The notes: generated by a model not told the origin, from the letters alone. DNA of 64,000 nucleotides from Acinetobacter sp. NCu2D-2 (GCF_001647675.1 NZ_CP015594.1:62001-126000), one strand, 5' to 3'; numbered from the stretch's first letter, positions 27,357 to 37,337 are shown. Made by a program: numbers and translations.

Positions 27357-29018
27357 TTATACATCGTTGACATTGGCAAACTGAACATTCCTCGGACAAT
27401 ACAGATGGTAAATCTCAAGATTAGCAACTGCATCCGTTCCACCATGACTTAGCTTCACAATATGACGGCTGTGCCATGGTGTATCTTTGGTGACTGGTTT
27501 AAGACAGGCGCAGCAGCGACCACCTTGTTTTAGCCACACCCGATACAGCTTGGCTCGCCCCTTTGCGGAGACCAGCATTCTTTTACCCCATCGGGATTCG
27601 AAGTACTCATCCCATGCGGGGTCATGAGGGTTAGCAGCAGCCTTGATCTTGATATGTCGCACAATTGGCGTGTCCGAGGCAGACACTAATGTGTATTGTC
27701 GCTTCCGACCATCGGCGGACTGTTCATCACATGAGAACACCCATCGACGCGCTCCTTGTACTTTGAAATACCGATCTTTGACCCATCGGAGTGTCTTGCG
27801 AGGGTGGCGACGTACAGCCCATCGCCAGAGCATTTCCCACACTGCGTTGTCTACCTGGTTGAAAACCTTCTTGGCAACGACATGACTATGATAGTTGGCC
27901 CAACCCCTTAGAGTCGGGTTGAGCAAACCGATCAAAGTGGCCTGTCGTGTCGCTTTGTTTGCATTGATTAATGCTCGCAGCTTGTCAAGGTGAGCGCTGA
28001 TGTTTGCCTTTGACGGCTTGATCAGTAGCTTGCCGTTGTACTTACGTACGTTCCAGCCAAGAAAATCGAACCCGTTCCCTATGTGCGTGATTTTGGTCTT
28101 TTCCTGAGAGAGCACGAGACCGCGCTGCGCCAGAAATTCAACCACGGCAGGACGAACTTCATTTTCGAGCCACTCTTTAGAATACCCCGTGATGATGAAA
28201 TCATCCGCATACCGTACCAGTTGCAGCTTTTTGCCTGTCCATTTGGCGTTAGAGAACCTCTTAGCCAGCATCGTTTCCAGTCCGTCCAAGGTCATGTTGG
28301 CCAGCACCGGGGAGATAATACCTCCTTGCGGTGTTCCGGAAAGACTGGGAAACAGCTTGCTTTGGTAGACGTAACCGGCTTTGAGCCATTTCCGTAGAAT
28401 CACCTTGTCCATTGGGAGGTTGGCGATCATCCAGTCATGGCTGATATTGTCGAAACAGCCTTGAATGTCACCCTCTAGCACCCACTCCGCACTTACTTTT
28501 CTTGACAGCACACCAAAGCACTGTGCTGCAGCATCCGCGGTTGAGCGTTGCGGTCTGAACCCATAAGAGTTCCGATCAGCGATGGTCTCCGCGATGGGTT
28601 CCAAAGCCAGCAGATGGAGCGCCTGCATGGCCCGGCATTTCATCGTGGGTATCCCGAGAGGTCTCATCTTGCCATTTTTCTTCGGAATAAGGACTCTCCG
28701 AAGCGGAAGGGGCGTGTAACCTCGCCTCTTCAACGACATCATCGCACCGGTCTTGGCCTTGGGTGTATTCCAAGTCACCTTGTCGACCCCAGCCGTGTTT
28801 TTGCCTTTGTTTTCAGACACTCGTTTGACGGCCAATGCTTTGCCACTAAACGAGTGAGTCAGCAGCCATTGCAAAGCTTTCGCCTTGTTATGCCTGCCGT
28901 CTTGTACCGCCTTCACAATACGCGCTTGCAGCCCTCTGACATGACGCTGTACAGCAATCCAATCGATGCTGTCCCACGATGTGCTGGAAGGTGCACACGC
29001 TGATACTGCTGCATTCAT
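27357..29018 (-). CDS. ltrA: Group II intron reverse transcriptase/maturase with HNH endonuclease domain
   Basis: A 553-residue intron-encoded protein. RT domain with RRVLIPKKNGKMRPLGIPT, EGDIQGCFDNISHDW, GTPQGGIISPVLAN and the catalytic YADD (QLVRYADDFIITG). A maturase X domain follows (LRGWANYHSHVV), and then an HNH region with CCACLKPV, HIVKLSHGG and NLEIYHLYC. It helps splicing and retrohoming of its own intron. The start at ATG 29018 is preceded by GGAGGGAGAG. All key residues are present, so the intron is probably active. Confidence 0.93.
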   Translation of the reverse strand: MNAAVSACAPSSTSWDSIDWIAVQRHVRGLQARIVKAVQDGRHNKAKALQWLLTHSFSGKALAVKRVSENKGKNTAGVDKVTWNTPKAKTGAMMSLKRRGYTPLPLRRVLIPKKNGKMRPLGIPTMKCRAMQALHLLALEPIAETIADRNSYGFRPQRSTADAAAQCFGVLSRKVSAEWVLEGDIQGCFDNISHDWMIANLPMDKVILRKWLKAGYVYQSKLFPSLSGTPQGGIISPVLANMTLDGLETMLAKRFSNAKWTGKKLQLVRYADDFIITGYSKEWLENEVRPAVVEFLAQRGLVLSQEKTKITHIGNGFDFLGWNVRKYNGKLLIKPSKANISAHLDKLRALINANKATRQATLIGLLNPTLRGWANYHSHVVAKKVFNQVDNAVWEMLWRWAVRRHPRKTLRWVKDRYFKVQGARRWVFSCDEQSADGRKRQYTLVSASDTPIVRHIKIKAAANPHDPAWDEYFESRWGKRMLVSAKGRAKLYRVWLKQGGRCCACLKPVTKDTPWHSRHIVKLSHGGTDAVANLEIYHLYCPRNVQFANVNDV

Positions 29019-29593
29019 TTGCTCTCCCTCCATTAAAAGGGTTCTACACACTCTCTTGTGATGAGAGACCATAAGGACGTCAGCCCGCTTTCGCGTGGGG
29101 TAATGTTTCAACCTCTATCCAACCCATTACAGACTGGCATTCGCTTTTTCCTCGTTCCTTCGCCCGCATCACCATGGGCAGTTTTTGCAAACTGCTTTCC
29201 CAATGGGAGTAATACGGGATTTCCACGTTCCGCTTACTGAAGTACATCGGCTTAGGTGCCTGCTATCGACCGGGAGGCGTATGGGTCACGAATGCGTAGT
29301 CGAAAGACGCAATTCCCACCTCCATTACCGTTTTGGTTCGAGCGTATCAGCCATTTCCGCTCGTTCAACTTAACGATCGTTACGCAGATTCACATGTGTT
29401 CACCATACCGATTATCTAGCCCTTGTCCGGCTATGGCTGCCAGAAGGGTACGCCTCTCACGATTGATACCCCGCACCTTGCGGTGCCTCGTTACATTGTC
29501 GAAGGCGCTCTTTATTCAGCCTTCTAGATTCACCCGGTGACACGGGTGGTTCCCGCAGGGGGAACAACTTCATTAAGCGACTTCGTGTCGCAC

Positions 29594-30973
29594 CTCAACC
29601 CAATTATTATCTATAGGTAAATTGCCATCATCCAGATAGCGGCTTAAGGCTGGCCAACGCTTCAGAGTGTAATTGATCGCCTTGGCGGTTGGAGAACTCG
29701 ATGGTACCGTCAGTTGATGTTGGTTGAGCCATTCATATAGTTGTTGCATCACTGGTTGACTATGCTGTTGTCGGTATTCGCGGCGGTCTTCCACTGTACC
29801 ATCGGTCTTTTTCCTGAGTTCTGCTTCTATCGCATACAGTTTCTGAATCAGCACCAATGCCTGTGCAGCGACCTGACTTTTCCCGGTCACATGCAGTTCA
29901 TGGAATTTACGACGTGCATGGGCCATGCAGCCCACCTCAATGACATCGCCTGATTTAAAGCGTGCTTTATAACCACTGTAATCATCACAGACCAGATGGC
30001 CCTGCCAGCCATTCAGGAACTCTTCTGCATGCTGACCTGAACGACTATCCTGAAAGTCATAGATCACCGCTTGAACTGGATTGTACTGTGTAGTGGCATA
30101 GGCCCAGACATAACCTTTCTTCGGTTTTTTATCATTCTCACCCATCCGCATGATGGTGACTGGTGTTTCATCTGCATGCAGCACCCGCTGTTGCAGCACC
30201 ACCTGTTTTAAAGCATTGGCCAGAGGTTCCAGTTCTACACCGCAGCGACCTATCCAGTCGGACAGGGTTGATCTGGATAGATCAATTCCTGCGCGTAGAA
30301 AGATTTGACGTTGACGGTACAGCGGCAAATGATCGGCATACTTCGATACCAGCACATGGCTGAGCAGTTCAGGTGAAGCAATGCCTTTATCAATCACATA
30401 GGCGGGCATCGCTTGCTGAGTCAGGGTGTCACACTGATCACAGACCCATTTGCCACGCACATGCTGTTCCTTATAGAACTGTGCCGGTCTGAAATGCAGT
30501 TTTTCACTGATATCTTCGCCGATACGACGTAACTGGCAGCCACAACTGCATTGGGTTGATGCAGGTTCATGCTCAATACGGATGGTGTGTAGATGATCCG
30601 GCAGCAGTCGACGTTTAGGTTTGTTGACTGTGGCTTTCTCTGTCGATGCATCGGTTTTATCTGCATTCAGCCGCTCCAGTTCCAAATCAACTGCTGCGAT
30701 ATCCTCTTCAACCGCTTCGTCCCACAGATGGATTTGTTTTGCGGTGAGATGTTCGTTTTTACTACCGAATTTGTGCTGTTTAAATAGTGCGAGCTCATGC
30801 TCGTATTTTTGCGTGAGAATGGAAAGATGTTGAACTTTGGCATCCAATTGCTGGTTTGATTTTTCTAATTCTTGATTTGATTGTGCCAGAGACTGATGCT
30901 GCATTGCCAACTGTCTGGTAAATTCCAGCAGTTGTTCATGGGTCAGTTGGCTTAAGTCTGGCAGCGTATTCAT
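29594..30973 (-). CDS. tnpC: IS66 transposase TnpC, 5' exon
   Basis: This is the N-terminal 460 residues of the IS66 DDE transposase. It has a leucine-rich coiled N-terminus (LLEFTRQLAMQHQSLAQSNQ), a zinc-binding module (CSCGCQLRRIGEDIS, CDQC), and the catalytic region with HADETPVT, VCDDYSGYKA and GCMAHARRKFHEL. At the 3' side the frame reads PIDNNWVE and then enters the intron. Without splicing the protein would end six codons later and lack the last 74 residues. Confidence 0.94.
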
Positions 30974-31047
30974 GACCGCAGTATGCCTGAGGTCATGAGA
31001 AGAATGAAATAGAACGTTTGGAGGATGGCAGAATGGTCGAGCCTGGT

Positions 31048-31383
31048 TTAGAGCATTGTGACCACCTGCTGTCGTCCAATGCGCTGCCAGGGCAAACCCT
31101 GGATCAGTGCCTGTAACTGTTCCGGGCTGAGAGCTACGCTTTCACCCTGGTGAACTTTAGCCCAGTGAAATTTGCCCTGTTCCAGCCGCCGGGCACACAG
31201 CCAGATGCCCAGTCCATCATGCACCAGTACTTTCATACGATGGCCACGTTTATTACAGAACAGGTAGGCGCAATGCGGTTTGATCGAGCCAAAGGCTTTC
31301 ATGATCTGCGCCATAGCCGTATCCATACCCGCACGCATGTCCATCGGCTGGGTAGAGAGCCAAATTTCATTGATACGGATCAT
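31048..31383 (-). CDS. tnpB: IS66 accessory protein TnpB
   Basis: A 111-residue IS66 Orf2 protein. It begins MIRINEIWLSTQPMDMRAGMD and contains HCAYLFCNKRGHRMKVLVHDG, the family hallmarks. Its ATG overlaps the tnpA stop (ATGA), so translation is coupled. It is needed for transposition in this family; the biochemical role is unclear. Confidence 0.92.
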   Translation of the reverse strand: MIRINEIWLSTQPMDMRAGMDTAMAQIMKAFGSIKPHCAYLFCNKRGHRMKVLVHDGLGIWLCARRLEQGKFHWAKVHQGESVALSPEQLQALIQGLPWQRIGRQQVVTML

Positions 31384-31763
31384 GTTGCCAGTGCCTTGAG
31401 TAATTCTGCCAAGGCAGGTATTTCTGATGTCTGCCATTTTAGCTGAATATCATTATTCGTATGAGGCACGGTGATACACAACGTGATCCTCTCATCAATA
31501 GGTTGGCTGATTGCAGCAGTGTAAGGCAAAGCAATAAATGCTGGATTCACATGAGTAGGATCCTGCACGGCACCATCATGATGGCTGAGGATCCTGATCC
31601 AACGACTGACAAGGTTGGCATTAATACTATGTTGCAGTGCGACCGAAGCGATCGAGGTATTAGGATTTTTGCAGGCATTGACAATACTGAGTTTGAATTC
31701 TTTGCTGTATGTTCTGCGTTTTTTAGCAATAGGAGGTGTTGCTGAATATATATCCATGTTCAT
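31380..31763 (-). CDS. tnpA: IS66 accessory protein TnpA (helix-turn-helix)
   Basis: A 127-residue IS66 Orf1 protein with an N-terminal transposase-type helix-turn-helix (RRTYSKEFKLSIVNACK then SINANLVSRWIR). It is the first gene of the IS66 operon and overlaps tnpB by four bases. Confidence 0.9.
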   Translation of the reverse strand: MNMDIYSATPPIAKKRRTYSKEFKLSIVNACKNPNTSIASVALQHSINANLVSRWIRILSHHDGAVQDPTHVNPAFIALPYTAAISQPIDERITLCITVPHTNNDIQLKWQTSEIPALAELLKALAT

Positions 31764-31769
31764 GGATTA

Positions 31770-31796
31770 AGTCCCCACTTGTTTTTAGGTGGGGAC
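31770..31796. other. Hairpin upstream of IS66 tnpA
   Basis: Stem AGTCCCCAC / GTGGGGACT with a loop of about nine bases, directly before the tnpA start on the minus strand. It may block transcription entering from outside or act on the tnpA messenger; no T-run follows. Confidence 0.45.
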
Positions 31797-31966
31797 TAAA
31801 TTAAGGCTTATAGGATCGCTTGGTAAGGCTGTGTTAGCCGGATGCTTACAATTTAAATCCATTGTCTCATAAATGAAATACTGAATATTAACTTGGTTAT
31901 TTATTCATCATTACGTAAGGGCTAAGATAGCACCATGTTCATCCTATCTTATATAGGAGTAATAAG

Positions 31967-32842
31967 ATGAAAAAAGTAATTGGTGTATATCGTAATCAAC
32001 AAATGCATTGGGTTGGCGATGGCTTCCCAGTCAAAAATCTATTCTCCTATGATCGTTTGGGGCAAGCCATTAGTCCATTTCTGCTTTTGGATTATGCAGC
32101 TCCTTATCATTTCGATGCGACTCAAGCACAACATGGTGTAGGCTCACATCCACATCGCGGTTTTGAAACAGTGACATTGGCGTACCAAGGTGAAGTGACA
32201 CATCAAGACTCAAGTGGCGGTGGTGGCACCATCCAAGCAGGGGATGTGCAATGGATGACAGCAGGTTCAGGCGTAGTACATGAAGAGTTTCATTCCAGTG
32301 ATTTTGCCCAACATGGTGGTTTGTTTGAAATGGTGCAGCTTTGGATCAATTTACCTGCCAAAGATAAAATGACGACACCACGTTATCAGGCGATCACCAA
32401 AGCAGATATTCCTCGTGTGAAGCTTGAAGATGAGGCAGGACATATGCGTATCATTGCAGGTGAATATGCAGAGCACCGCGGTCCAGCCCAAACTTTTAGT
32501 GATGTCAATGTTTGGGATGGCGAGATCAAAGCGGGGCATGAAGCATTTATCAATGTGCCTTTTTTCCATAACAGTATTGTTGTGGTGTTAAAAGGTGATG
32601 TAGATATTAATGGTACGCATGTGTTGGACAGTTCTATGGTGATGTTTGGTAAAGGCACTGGAACAGGCATTCGTTTACAGGCAGATCAGGATACTCAGTT
32701 TTTAGTATTGACTGGGGAGCCATTAAACGAGCCAATCCAAGGTTATGGTCCATTTGTCATGAATAGCAAAGCTGAAATCGTGCAAGCTTTTCAGGACTTC
32801 AATAATGGTAAATTTGGTGAAATTGCTGTAGAAACAGTTTGA
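31967..32842 (+). CDS. Pirin-family cupin protein
   Basis: A 291-residue bicupin. The N-terminal cupin carries the metal motif HPHRGFETVT (about 62-71) and the typical GDVQWMTAGSGVVHEE. Pirins are iron-binding cytoplasmic proteins; some have quercetinase activity, others modulate metabolic enzymes, and the activity here is unknown. ATAGGAGTAATAAG provides a good ribosome binding site. The IS66 element lies only 110 bases upstream and separates it from its probable LysR regulator. Confidence 0.9.
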   Translation: MKKVIGVYRNQQMHWVGDGFPVKNLFSYDRLGQAISPFLLLDYAAPYHFDATQAQHGVGSHPHRGFETVTLAYQGEVTHQDSSGGGGTIQAGDVQWMTAGSGVVHEEFHSSDFAQHGGLFEMVQLWINLPAKDKMTTPRYQAITKADIPRVKLEDEAGHMRIIAGEYAEHRGPAQTFSDVNVWDGEIKAGHEAFINVPFFHNSIVVVLKGDVDINGTHVLDSSMVMFGKGTGTGIRLQADQDTQFLVLTGEPLNEPIQGYGPFVMNSKAEIVQAFQDFNNGKFGEIAVETV

Positions 32843-32859
32843 TCTTGTAGAAAAGAAAT

Positions 32860-32891
32860 ACAAAAGCCTCTGTAAATACAGGGGCTTTTGT
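32860..32891 (+). terminator. Terminator of the pirin gene
   Basis: Stem ACAAAAGCC(TCTGTA) / (TACAGG)GGCTTTTGT, nearly perfect, about 20 bases after the stop. Confidence 0.75.
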
Positions 32892-33230
32892 ATTGCAATC
32901 GCTGTATGTTCTTCTTGTTATTAAGCTTATACACCGCAATTCGATCATGTGGAGGCTGATCAATCGAAGTGTTTATTATGTGATCATCTTAGTGAAAATT
33001 ATATTTAAAGTAAAATAAGTTTTAATGATTGGTCAATCATAAACTCTGATTTGTAATGTATTAATCGATATAGATAAAAAAGCAATTAATTATAAAAATT
33101 CAAAGAAGGGAGAAAGAAGTCAAAATTTACTGTCCTGTTTGATTTTGGTGAAAAGCCTGCAATATGGAAGATTTTAATAACATCATTGCTCAATGCTTAG
33201 GTCATAATTTCGAAAAGTTTTTAATAATGG
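32892..33230. other. Non-coding gap before the oxidoreductase gene
   Basis: This is about 340 bases of AT-rich sequence after the pirin terminator. It should hold the promoter for the oxidoreductase-methyltransferase pair. No gene is seen. Confidence 0.45.
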
Positions 33231-34538
33231 ATGATCAGTTTGGATATCGCAGTAATTGGGAGTGGCATGGCCGGACTGGCAACAGCCAGAATTCTTCAAG
33301 ATGCAGGACATCAGATTACGATTTTTGAAGCACTTCAAGGTCGTGGTATGGACAGTCATAGTCTGGAGTTTGAAGGTGGTTTAATTGATGCACCTTTACG
33401 TGTGATGAACCCTCATTTATGGAAAAACACGCTGAGCCTTGCGACTCATTTAGGCATTAAAACCTTTCCAGTGCGTACCTATATGGCATGTAGCTGGTTA
33501 TTTGAAGATAAGACAGAAACATGGTTAACGACGTCACGTAGTCGAATTGGTAACTTCCCGATTATTAATAACCGTAAAGGTTTACAGCAATATGGCTGGC
33601 GTTTGGTCAAAGGTTTACTGCAACTGAAAGCGGCTTTAACCAAGTTTTTTAAATCTCAACATCAAGAGATCAGCTTGGCTGAATTCATCAATCGCAATGA
33701 AATTGAGGAAGTTTTTTGGCATGGTGCGGTGATGCCGGTACTTTATACGATTTGTACCTGTGATCCGAAAACTATTGGTGAATGGCCTGCGAAACCATTA
33801 TTGATTTTCCTGCGTCAACTTACTGATGGAGATGCTTTACTTCGCATGCAAGGTGGAACACCTGCATTGGTTGATAAACTAATTGAAGGTATCCATATTG
33901 AAGATGGTGCTGCAATTACTTTGGTACAAGAGCAAGGTGATCAGGTTAAGGTAGAGAATGCGGCAGGGTATTCGAAACTGTTTGATCGTGTGATTGTAGC
34001 GACACCAACCACGAATATTGAACAATTCCTAGATGTGAACCAATTTGCTAATGATATCGAATTGCTAAAGAAATTTAAATTTGAGCAGGGTGAATTGGTT
34101 ATTCATACCGATGCTTCTGTAATGCCGCCAAAACGTAAAGATTGGGCAGTTCTGAGTTATATGATGGATCGTAAATTCACTCGTCAGCAATTTACTGTTT
34201 GGCTGAATTCGATTGAACCGAGTTTAGTCGGCAAGTCTGCCGTATTCCAAACATGGCGTCCTGTGACTGAGATTGACCCGAAAAAAGTGATCTCATCTGT
34301 CACCTTAACGCGAGCAGTCGTCGATGCTGATACAGTTGCCTTGAATAAAGAGCTTCAACAACGTCACTTGGATGCCAATCGTAAAGTCTTTTATTGTGGC
34401 TCATGGTCATGTGATGGCTTACCGATTTTAGAATCTGCCGTAACCTCCGCGATGAAGATTGGTGAAATCTTTGCTGCTCCACTGCCATTTGCAGGTTTAA
34501 AACCTGTGGTTGAAGTTGCACCGCAGTTGGGCTACTAA
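33231..34538 (+). CDS. FAD-dependent amine-oxidase-like oxidoreductase
   Basis: A 435-residue flavoprotein. The N-terminus IAVIGSGMAGLATARILQDAG is a dinucleotide-binding GxGxxG fold, followed by VTIFEA-like ITIFEALQGRGMDSHS. The C-terminus has FYCGSWSCDGLPILESAVTSA, the FAD-contact motif of the NAD(P)-binding / amine-oxidase group. The substrate is unknown. The methyltransferase gene begins two bases after the stop, and co-expression suggests they modify the same compound, perhaps a lipid as in cyclopropane-fatty-acid-type clusters (inference only). The ribosome binding site is weak. Confidence 0.8.
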   Translation: MISLDIAVIGSGMAGLATARILQDAGHQITIFEALQGRGMDSHSLEFEGGLIDAPLRVMNPHLWKNTLSLATHLGIKTFPVRTYMACSWLFEDKTETWLTTSRSRIGNFPIINNRKGLQQYGWRLVKGLLQLKAALTKFFKSQHQEISLAEFINRNEIEEVFWHGAVMPVLYTICTCDPKTIGEWPAKPLLIFLRQLTDGDALLRMQGGTPALVDKLIEGIHIEDGAAITLVQEQGDQVKVENAAGYSKLFDRVIVATPTTNIEQFLDVNQFANDIELLKKFKFEQGELVIHTDASVMPPKRKDWAVLSYMMDRKFTRQQFTVWLNSIEPSLVGKSAVFQTWRPVTEIDPKKVISSVTLTRAVVDADTVALNKELQQRHLDANRKVFYCGSWSCDGLPILESAVTSAMKIGEIFAAPLPFAGLKPVVEVAPQLGY

Positions 34539-34539
34539 A

Positions 34540-35388
34540 ATGCATTTACCCAAAGCATTCAAGACCAAATTATCTGAACATAAATATGCAATTAATGCTG
34601 CAATGTTAGGTGATCAGTCGAGCTTGCCTTGGAGTAATTTGGGATATTGGCAAGCAGGTCAGCATGATTATGTGTTGGCTTGCGCGCAATTGGCAGATCA
34701 TCTTGCTCAAGCTGTGAATTTAAATTCAAAAGATAAACTGCTTGATTTAGGTTGTGGGCAAGGTGCGAGTTTATTGTTTTGGCAACAGCATTATCAGGTA
34801 CAATATTTGGCAGGCGTTGAGTTACAGGCACAGCATGTTGCGCGTATAAGGGAACAAATTCCTGATTTAAATGCCATTTATCATGCATCTTTTTTAAAAC
34901 TGAAAGAGATCCAGTTTTCACAGAAATTTGATGTGGTGATGTGTATTGATGCGGCCTATCACAGCCCATTAATCACGTTGCTCGACAACATAAACAGTGT
35001 TTTGAATTCAAAAGCACGAATCGGATTTCACACGCTAATTTGGTCAGATCAAGGGCAACATTTAAATTCATTACAAAAATTACAATATCGAATGTTGCTA
35101 AAATCTGCAGATGTACACTTCAATGAGTTAAAAACGGCATCACAGCTAAAAAATATATTGGAACAGTTTGAATTTAAAGATATTGAGATTGAGGATTTAT
35201 CAGCACAGGTCTTATCGGGTTTTGCGCATTACGTAAAACAGGATTTAAATTCAAAAGGACGCTTAAAAGAAAAAACGAGTACTAAGTTAGATGAATTTAA
35301 AATTCAAATGACGGCAAAGCTATGTGAGAAATTATTTAGAGATGGTTTTGTCAAATACGTACAAGTGACTGCACAAAGCATAAAATAG
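34540..35388 (+). CDS. SAM-dependent methyltransferase
   Basis: About 282 residues. A class I SAM-binding motif LLDLGCGQGASLLFW lies at about 67-81 and an acidic strand LAGVELQAQHVARI after it, with a motif II-like FDVVMCIDAAYH. There is no membrane segment. It follows the oxidoreductase gene with only one base between stop and ATG, so it is translated from the same transcript. The substrate cannot be told from sequence. Confidence 0.83.
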   Translation: MHLPKAFKTKLSEHKYAINAAMLGDQSSLPWSNLGYWQAGQHDYVLACAQLADHLAQAVNLNSKDKLLDLGCGQGASLLFWQQHYQVQYLAGVELQAQHVARIREQIPDLNAIYHASFLKLKEIQFSQKFDVVMCIDAAYHSPLITLLDNINSVLNSKARIGFHTLIWSDQGQHLNSLQKLQYRMLLKSADVHFNELKTASQLKNILEQFEFKDIEIEDLSAQVLSGFAHYVKQDLNSKGRLKEKTSTKLDEFKIQMTAKLCEKLFRDGFVKYVQVTAQSIK

Positions 35389-35414
35389 AAAAATGCGGGC
35401 TTTAAAAACATCAA

Positions 35415-35437
35415 AGCCTCACTAAGAAGCGAGGCTA
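35415..35437. terminator. Hairpin after the methyltransferase gene
   Basis: Stem AGCCTC / GAGGCT with a loop of about ten bases between the methyltransferase and tRNA-Thr genes. There is no strong T-run, so termination is uncertain. Confidence 0.45.
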
Positions 35438-35442
35438 AGAAA

Positions 35443-35518
<76 letters not shown>

Positions 35519-35702
35519 GTTGTGGGATGCATTCTACAGATTTTTTTTAGCCATGCAAGCCAAAAAATAACCGTTTAAATTTTTTGCGCTACTCTGCATA
35601 GGTAAAAACATTAAATCAGTGAAATAAATTGCGTAAAAATAATTTCGCCTGCATGTGGAGCTACAGGCGAAAATTTGACGAGTGAATAATATATGGAAAT
35701 AA

Positions 35703-35930
35703 TTAACGGCTTCTTAGCACTTTGTCGAGGTCTTGCGCGCATTCTTCTAAGGTGAATGCCATATCAAATTGTAACTGAGGTTTAAGTTCTTGAGCGAGGC
35801 TTCTCCATTGTTCAATGAGACGTAAAGCTTTCTGAATTTTATGTTTATTGACATCTTTGGCGATGGTCGGGGTATAACCGCCACGTTTAGCATTTTTGAT
35901 CTGTTTTACATAGTTTGCGCTGTTATTCAT
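35703..35930 (-). CDS. Small conserved-looking hypothetical protein, 75 aa
   Basis: A short, basic, helical protein (KQIKNAKRGGYTPTIAKD at the N-terminus, then FTLEECAQDLDKVL). GGAGCG lies seven bases before the ATG, which supports real translation. No family is recognised. It stands alone between tRNA-Thr and the outer-membrane protein gene. Confidence 0.6.
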   Translation of the reverse strand: MNNSANYVKQIKNAKRGGYTPTIAKDVNKHKIQKALRLIEQWRSLAQELKPQLQFDMAFTLEECAQDLDKVLRSR

Positions 35931-36102
35931 ATTCGCTCCTTAGAATAGCAGTGAACCTGAGTGGACATGAAGTGAAGATCAAGAGTGAACTAAGTCTTTT
36001 ATTAAAATGGTTTTCTCCTTATTTATTAGGTTTAAATTGAACATAACATAAGTTTTGTGACAATAGAATTAAGCTATTTTTATGCCAATTTTTATAAGAA
36101 AA

Positions 36103-36132
36103 TAAAAAAGCCACATAGTTGTGGCTTTTTTA
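36103..36132 (-). terminator. Terminator of the outer-membrane protein gene
   Basis: Stem AAAAAAGCCACA / TGTGGCTTTTTT, 20 bases after the stop. Confidence 0.9.
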
Positions 36133-36153
36133 ATAAGGTCTAGAATTTAAAGA

Positions 36154-36873
36154 TTAGAAGCGATATTTCAGACCGAAGTTATAGCTTGTGCCGTGTAGGT
36201 CAAGTGAACCGCTACGACCTTTTAATGTAGTGGTTTCATCTCCAACAGTTTCTGTGCCGCGAATGCTGGTATTTTGTGACCACTTATAACCAAGACCTGC
36301 ATATGCAGCAAGTTGAGGCGTAAAGTAGTGACCTAATTCAATATTTACAGGAATGAAAATATTACGTGCTTTAGCATCGGTTTTAGTGGTTGTTTCTGTA
36401 CGGTCAGTTTCTTCTCCCGTATCAGGATCAAATTCGATAGAAACGTCTGTGCTGCTATATTTTAAATCAGACCACATATAGCCAATACCTGCTTGTGCGA
36501 GCGCATAAGTATTGTTTTTATTGTAGAACGTGTATTGTCCACCAAAAGACACTTGCTCGTTTTTAAAGTCATCATCAGATTGATGCTCGTACTTAGTCCA
36601 TACACCACGTTGGTCAAAATCATAAGTTGAACCAAGATGGAAACCATGAAAACGTGCTTTTCCACCAATAGCACTTGAATCTACTTTCCACCCTGTATAA
36701 CCACCATGTAAGGTAAATGCATTATTGACTTGGTCAGATGCTACAGTTGTTGAAACATAGTTTGGTGTTGTCCCCAAGGCAGCAGGTTGACCATATTGCA
36801 CATTCAAAGCTTGATCTGCGCAGGCAATTCCTGATGCTAAAGTTGTTAAACCAATTAAAATAAGTTTTTTCAT
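36154..36873 (-). CDS. Outer-membrane beta-barrel protein
   Basis: A 239-residue precursor with signal peptide MKKLILIGLTTLASGIACA. It is followed by alternating beta-strand sequence and ends in the outer-membrane signature YNFGLKYRF. A loop around residues 145-165 is rich in Asp, Glu and Thr (DPDTGEETDRTETTTK). It resembles small porin-family or OmpA-like eight-stranded barrels, but the ligand or function is unknown. Confidence 0.8.
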   Translation of the reverse strand: MKKLILIGLTTLASGIACADQALNVQYGQPAALGTTPNYVSTTVASDQVNNAFTLHGGYTGWKVDSSAIGGKARFHGFHLGSTYDFDQRGVWTKYEHQSDDDFKNEQVSFGGQYTFYNKNNTYALAQAGIGYMWSDLKYSSTDVSIEFDPDTGEETDRTETTTKTDAKARNIFIPVNIELGHYFTPQLAAYAGLGYKWSQNTSIRGTETVGDETTTLKGRSGSLDLHGTSYNFGLKYRF

Positions 36874-37129
36874 TATTATACCCCTCAGTAATGACCTTCA
36901 TGCTAACAAAAAACAATCGATTTACAATATTTTCATGATAAATAACGCAAATACTGGTGGGTCTAGTTTTTAGCTTGAATACCTTGGTTAAAATTTTATT
37001 TTTAAATATACCGTCAAATATCTCTGGATACTACAAGACTGTATAAGATTGCAAAGACGAAAAAAAAGGCTTGAACCCTTTAGATTCAAACCTTTTAGTA
37101 CTACGGTATAGTCCAGTAACAAGCAATTT

Positions 37130-37220
37130 TGGCGGTGAAAGAGGGATTCGAACCCTCGATACGCTATAAACGTATACACACTTTCCAGGCGTGCTCCTTC
37201 AGCCACTCGGACACTTCACC
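37130..37220 (-). tRNA. tRNA-Ser (GGA)
   Basis: A 91-base class II tRNA with encoded CCA. Acceptor GGTGAAG / CTTTCACC region, anticodon loop CTGGAAA (anticodon GGA), a long variable arm (TGTGTATACGTTTATAGCGTATC), and T arm GAGGG-TTCGAAT-CCCTC. Confidence 0.96.
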
Positions 37221-37337
37221 ATGGCGGTGCATAATATAGAAAAAACAGAATCATGCCAAGCTGAAACAATTGATTTGAAGAAAAAGTTTTAGTCTGGTGC
37301 TATGATCTGCAAAAATGCTTTAAAACGAAGACAATAT

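Larger units (their letters stand above)
27250..29593 (-). mobile_element. Group II intron
   Basis: The 5' end is GTGCGAC (reading left from 29593), the classical group II start, and the 3' end is AC at 27250. Domain V is intact (27291-27324) and the intron encodes a full-length intron protein. Both exon junctions restore the tnpC frame exactly, giving a transposase of 534 residues. GC content is clearly higher than in the surrounding DNA, indicating recent acquisition from another background. Confidence 0.94.
26994..31849 (-). mobile_element. IS66-family insertion sequence interrupted by a group II intron
   Basis: The ends are GTAAGCGTCCG (26994) and, in inverse orientation, GTAAGCATCCGG (ending 31849), typical IS66 termini. 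The flanking octamers AATTTAAA at 26986-26993 and 31850-31857 are a perfect 8 bp target duplication, the expected size for IS66. It carries tnpA, tnpB and tnpC on the minus strand. Total length is 4856 bp, of which 2344 bp are a group II intron inside tnpC, so the element itself is 2512 bp. It was inserted into the region between lysR and pirin. Confidence 0.95.

Noticed and set aside
28548..29003. 151-codon plus-strand frame opposite the group II intron protein
   Set aside because: Antisense shadow in GC-richer DNA, without motif or start signal.
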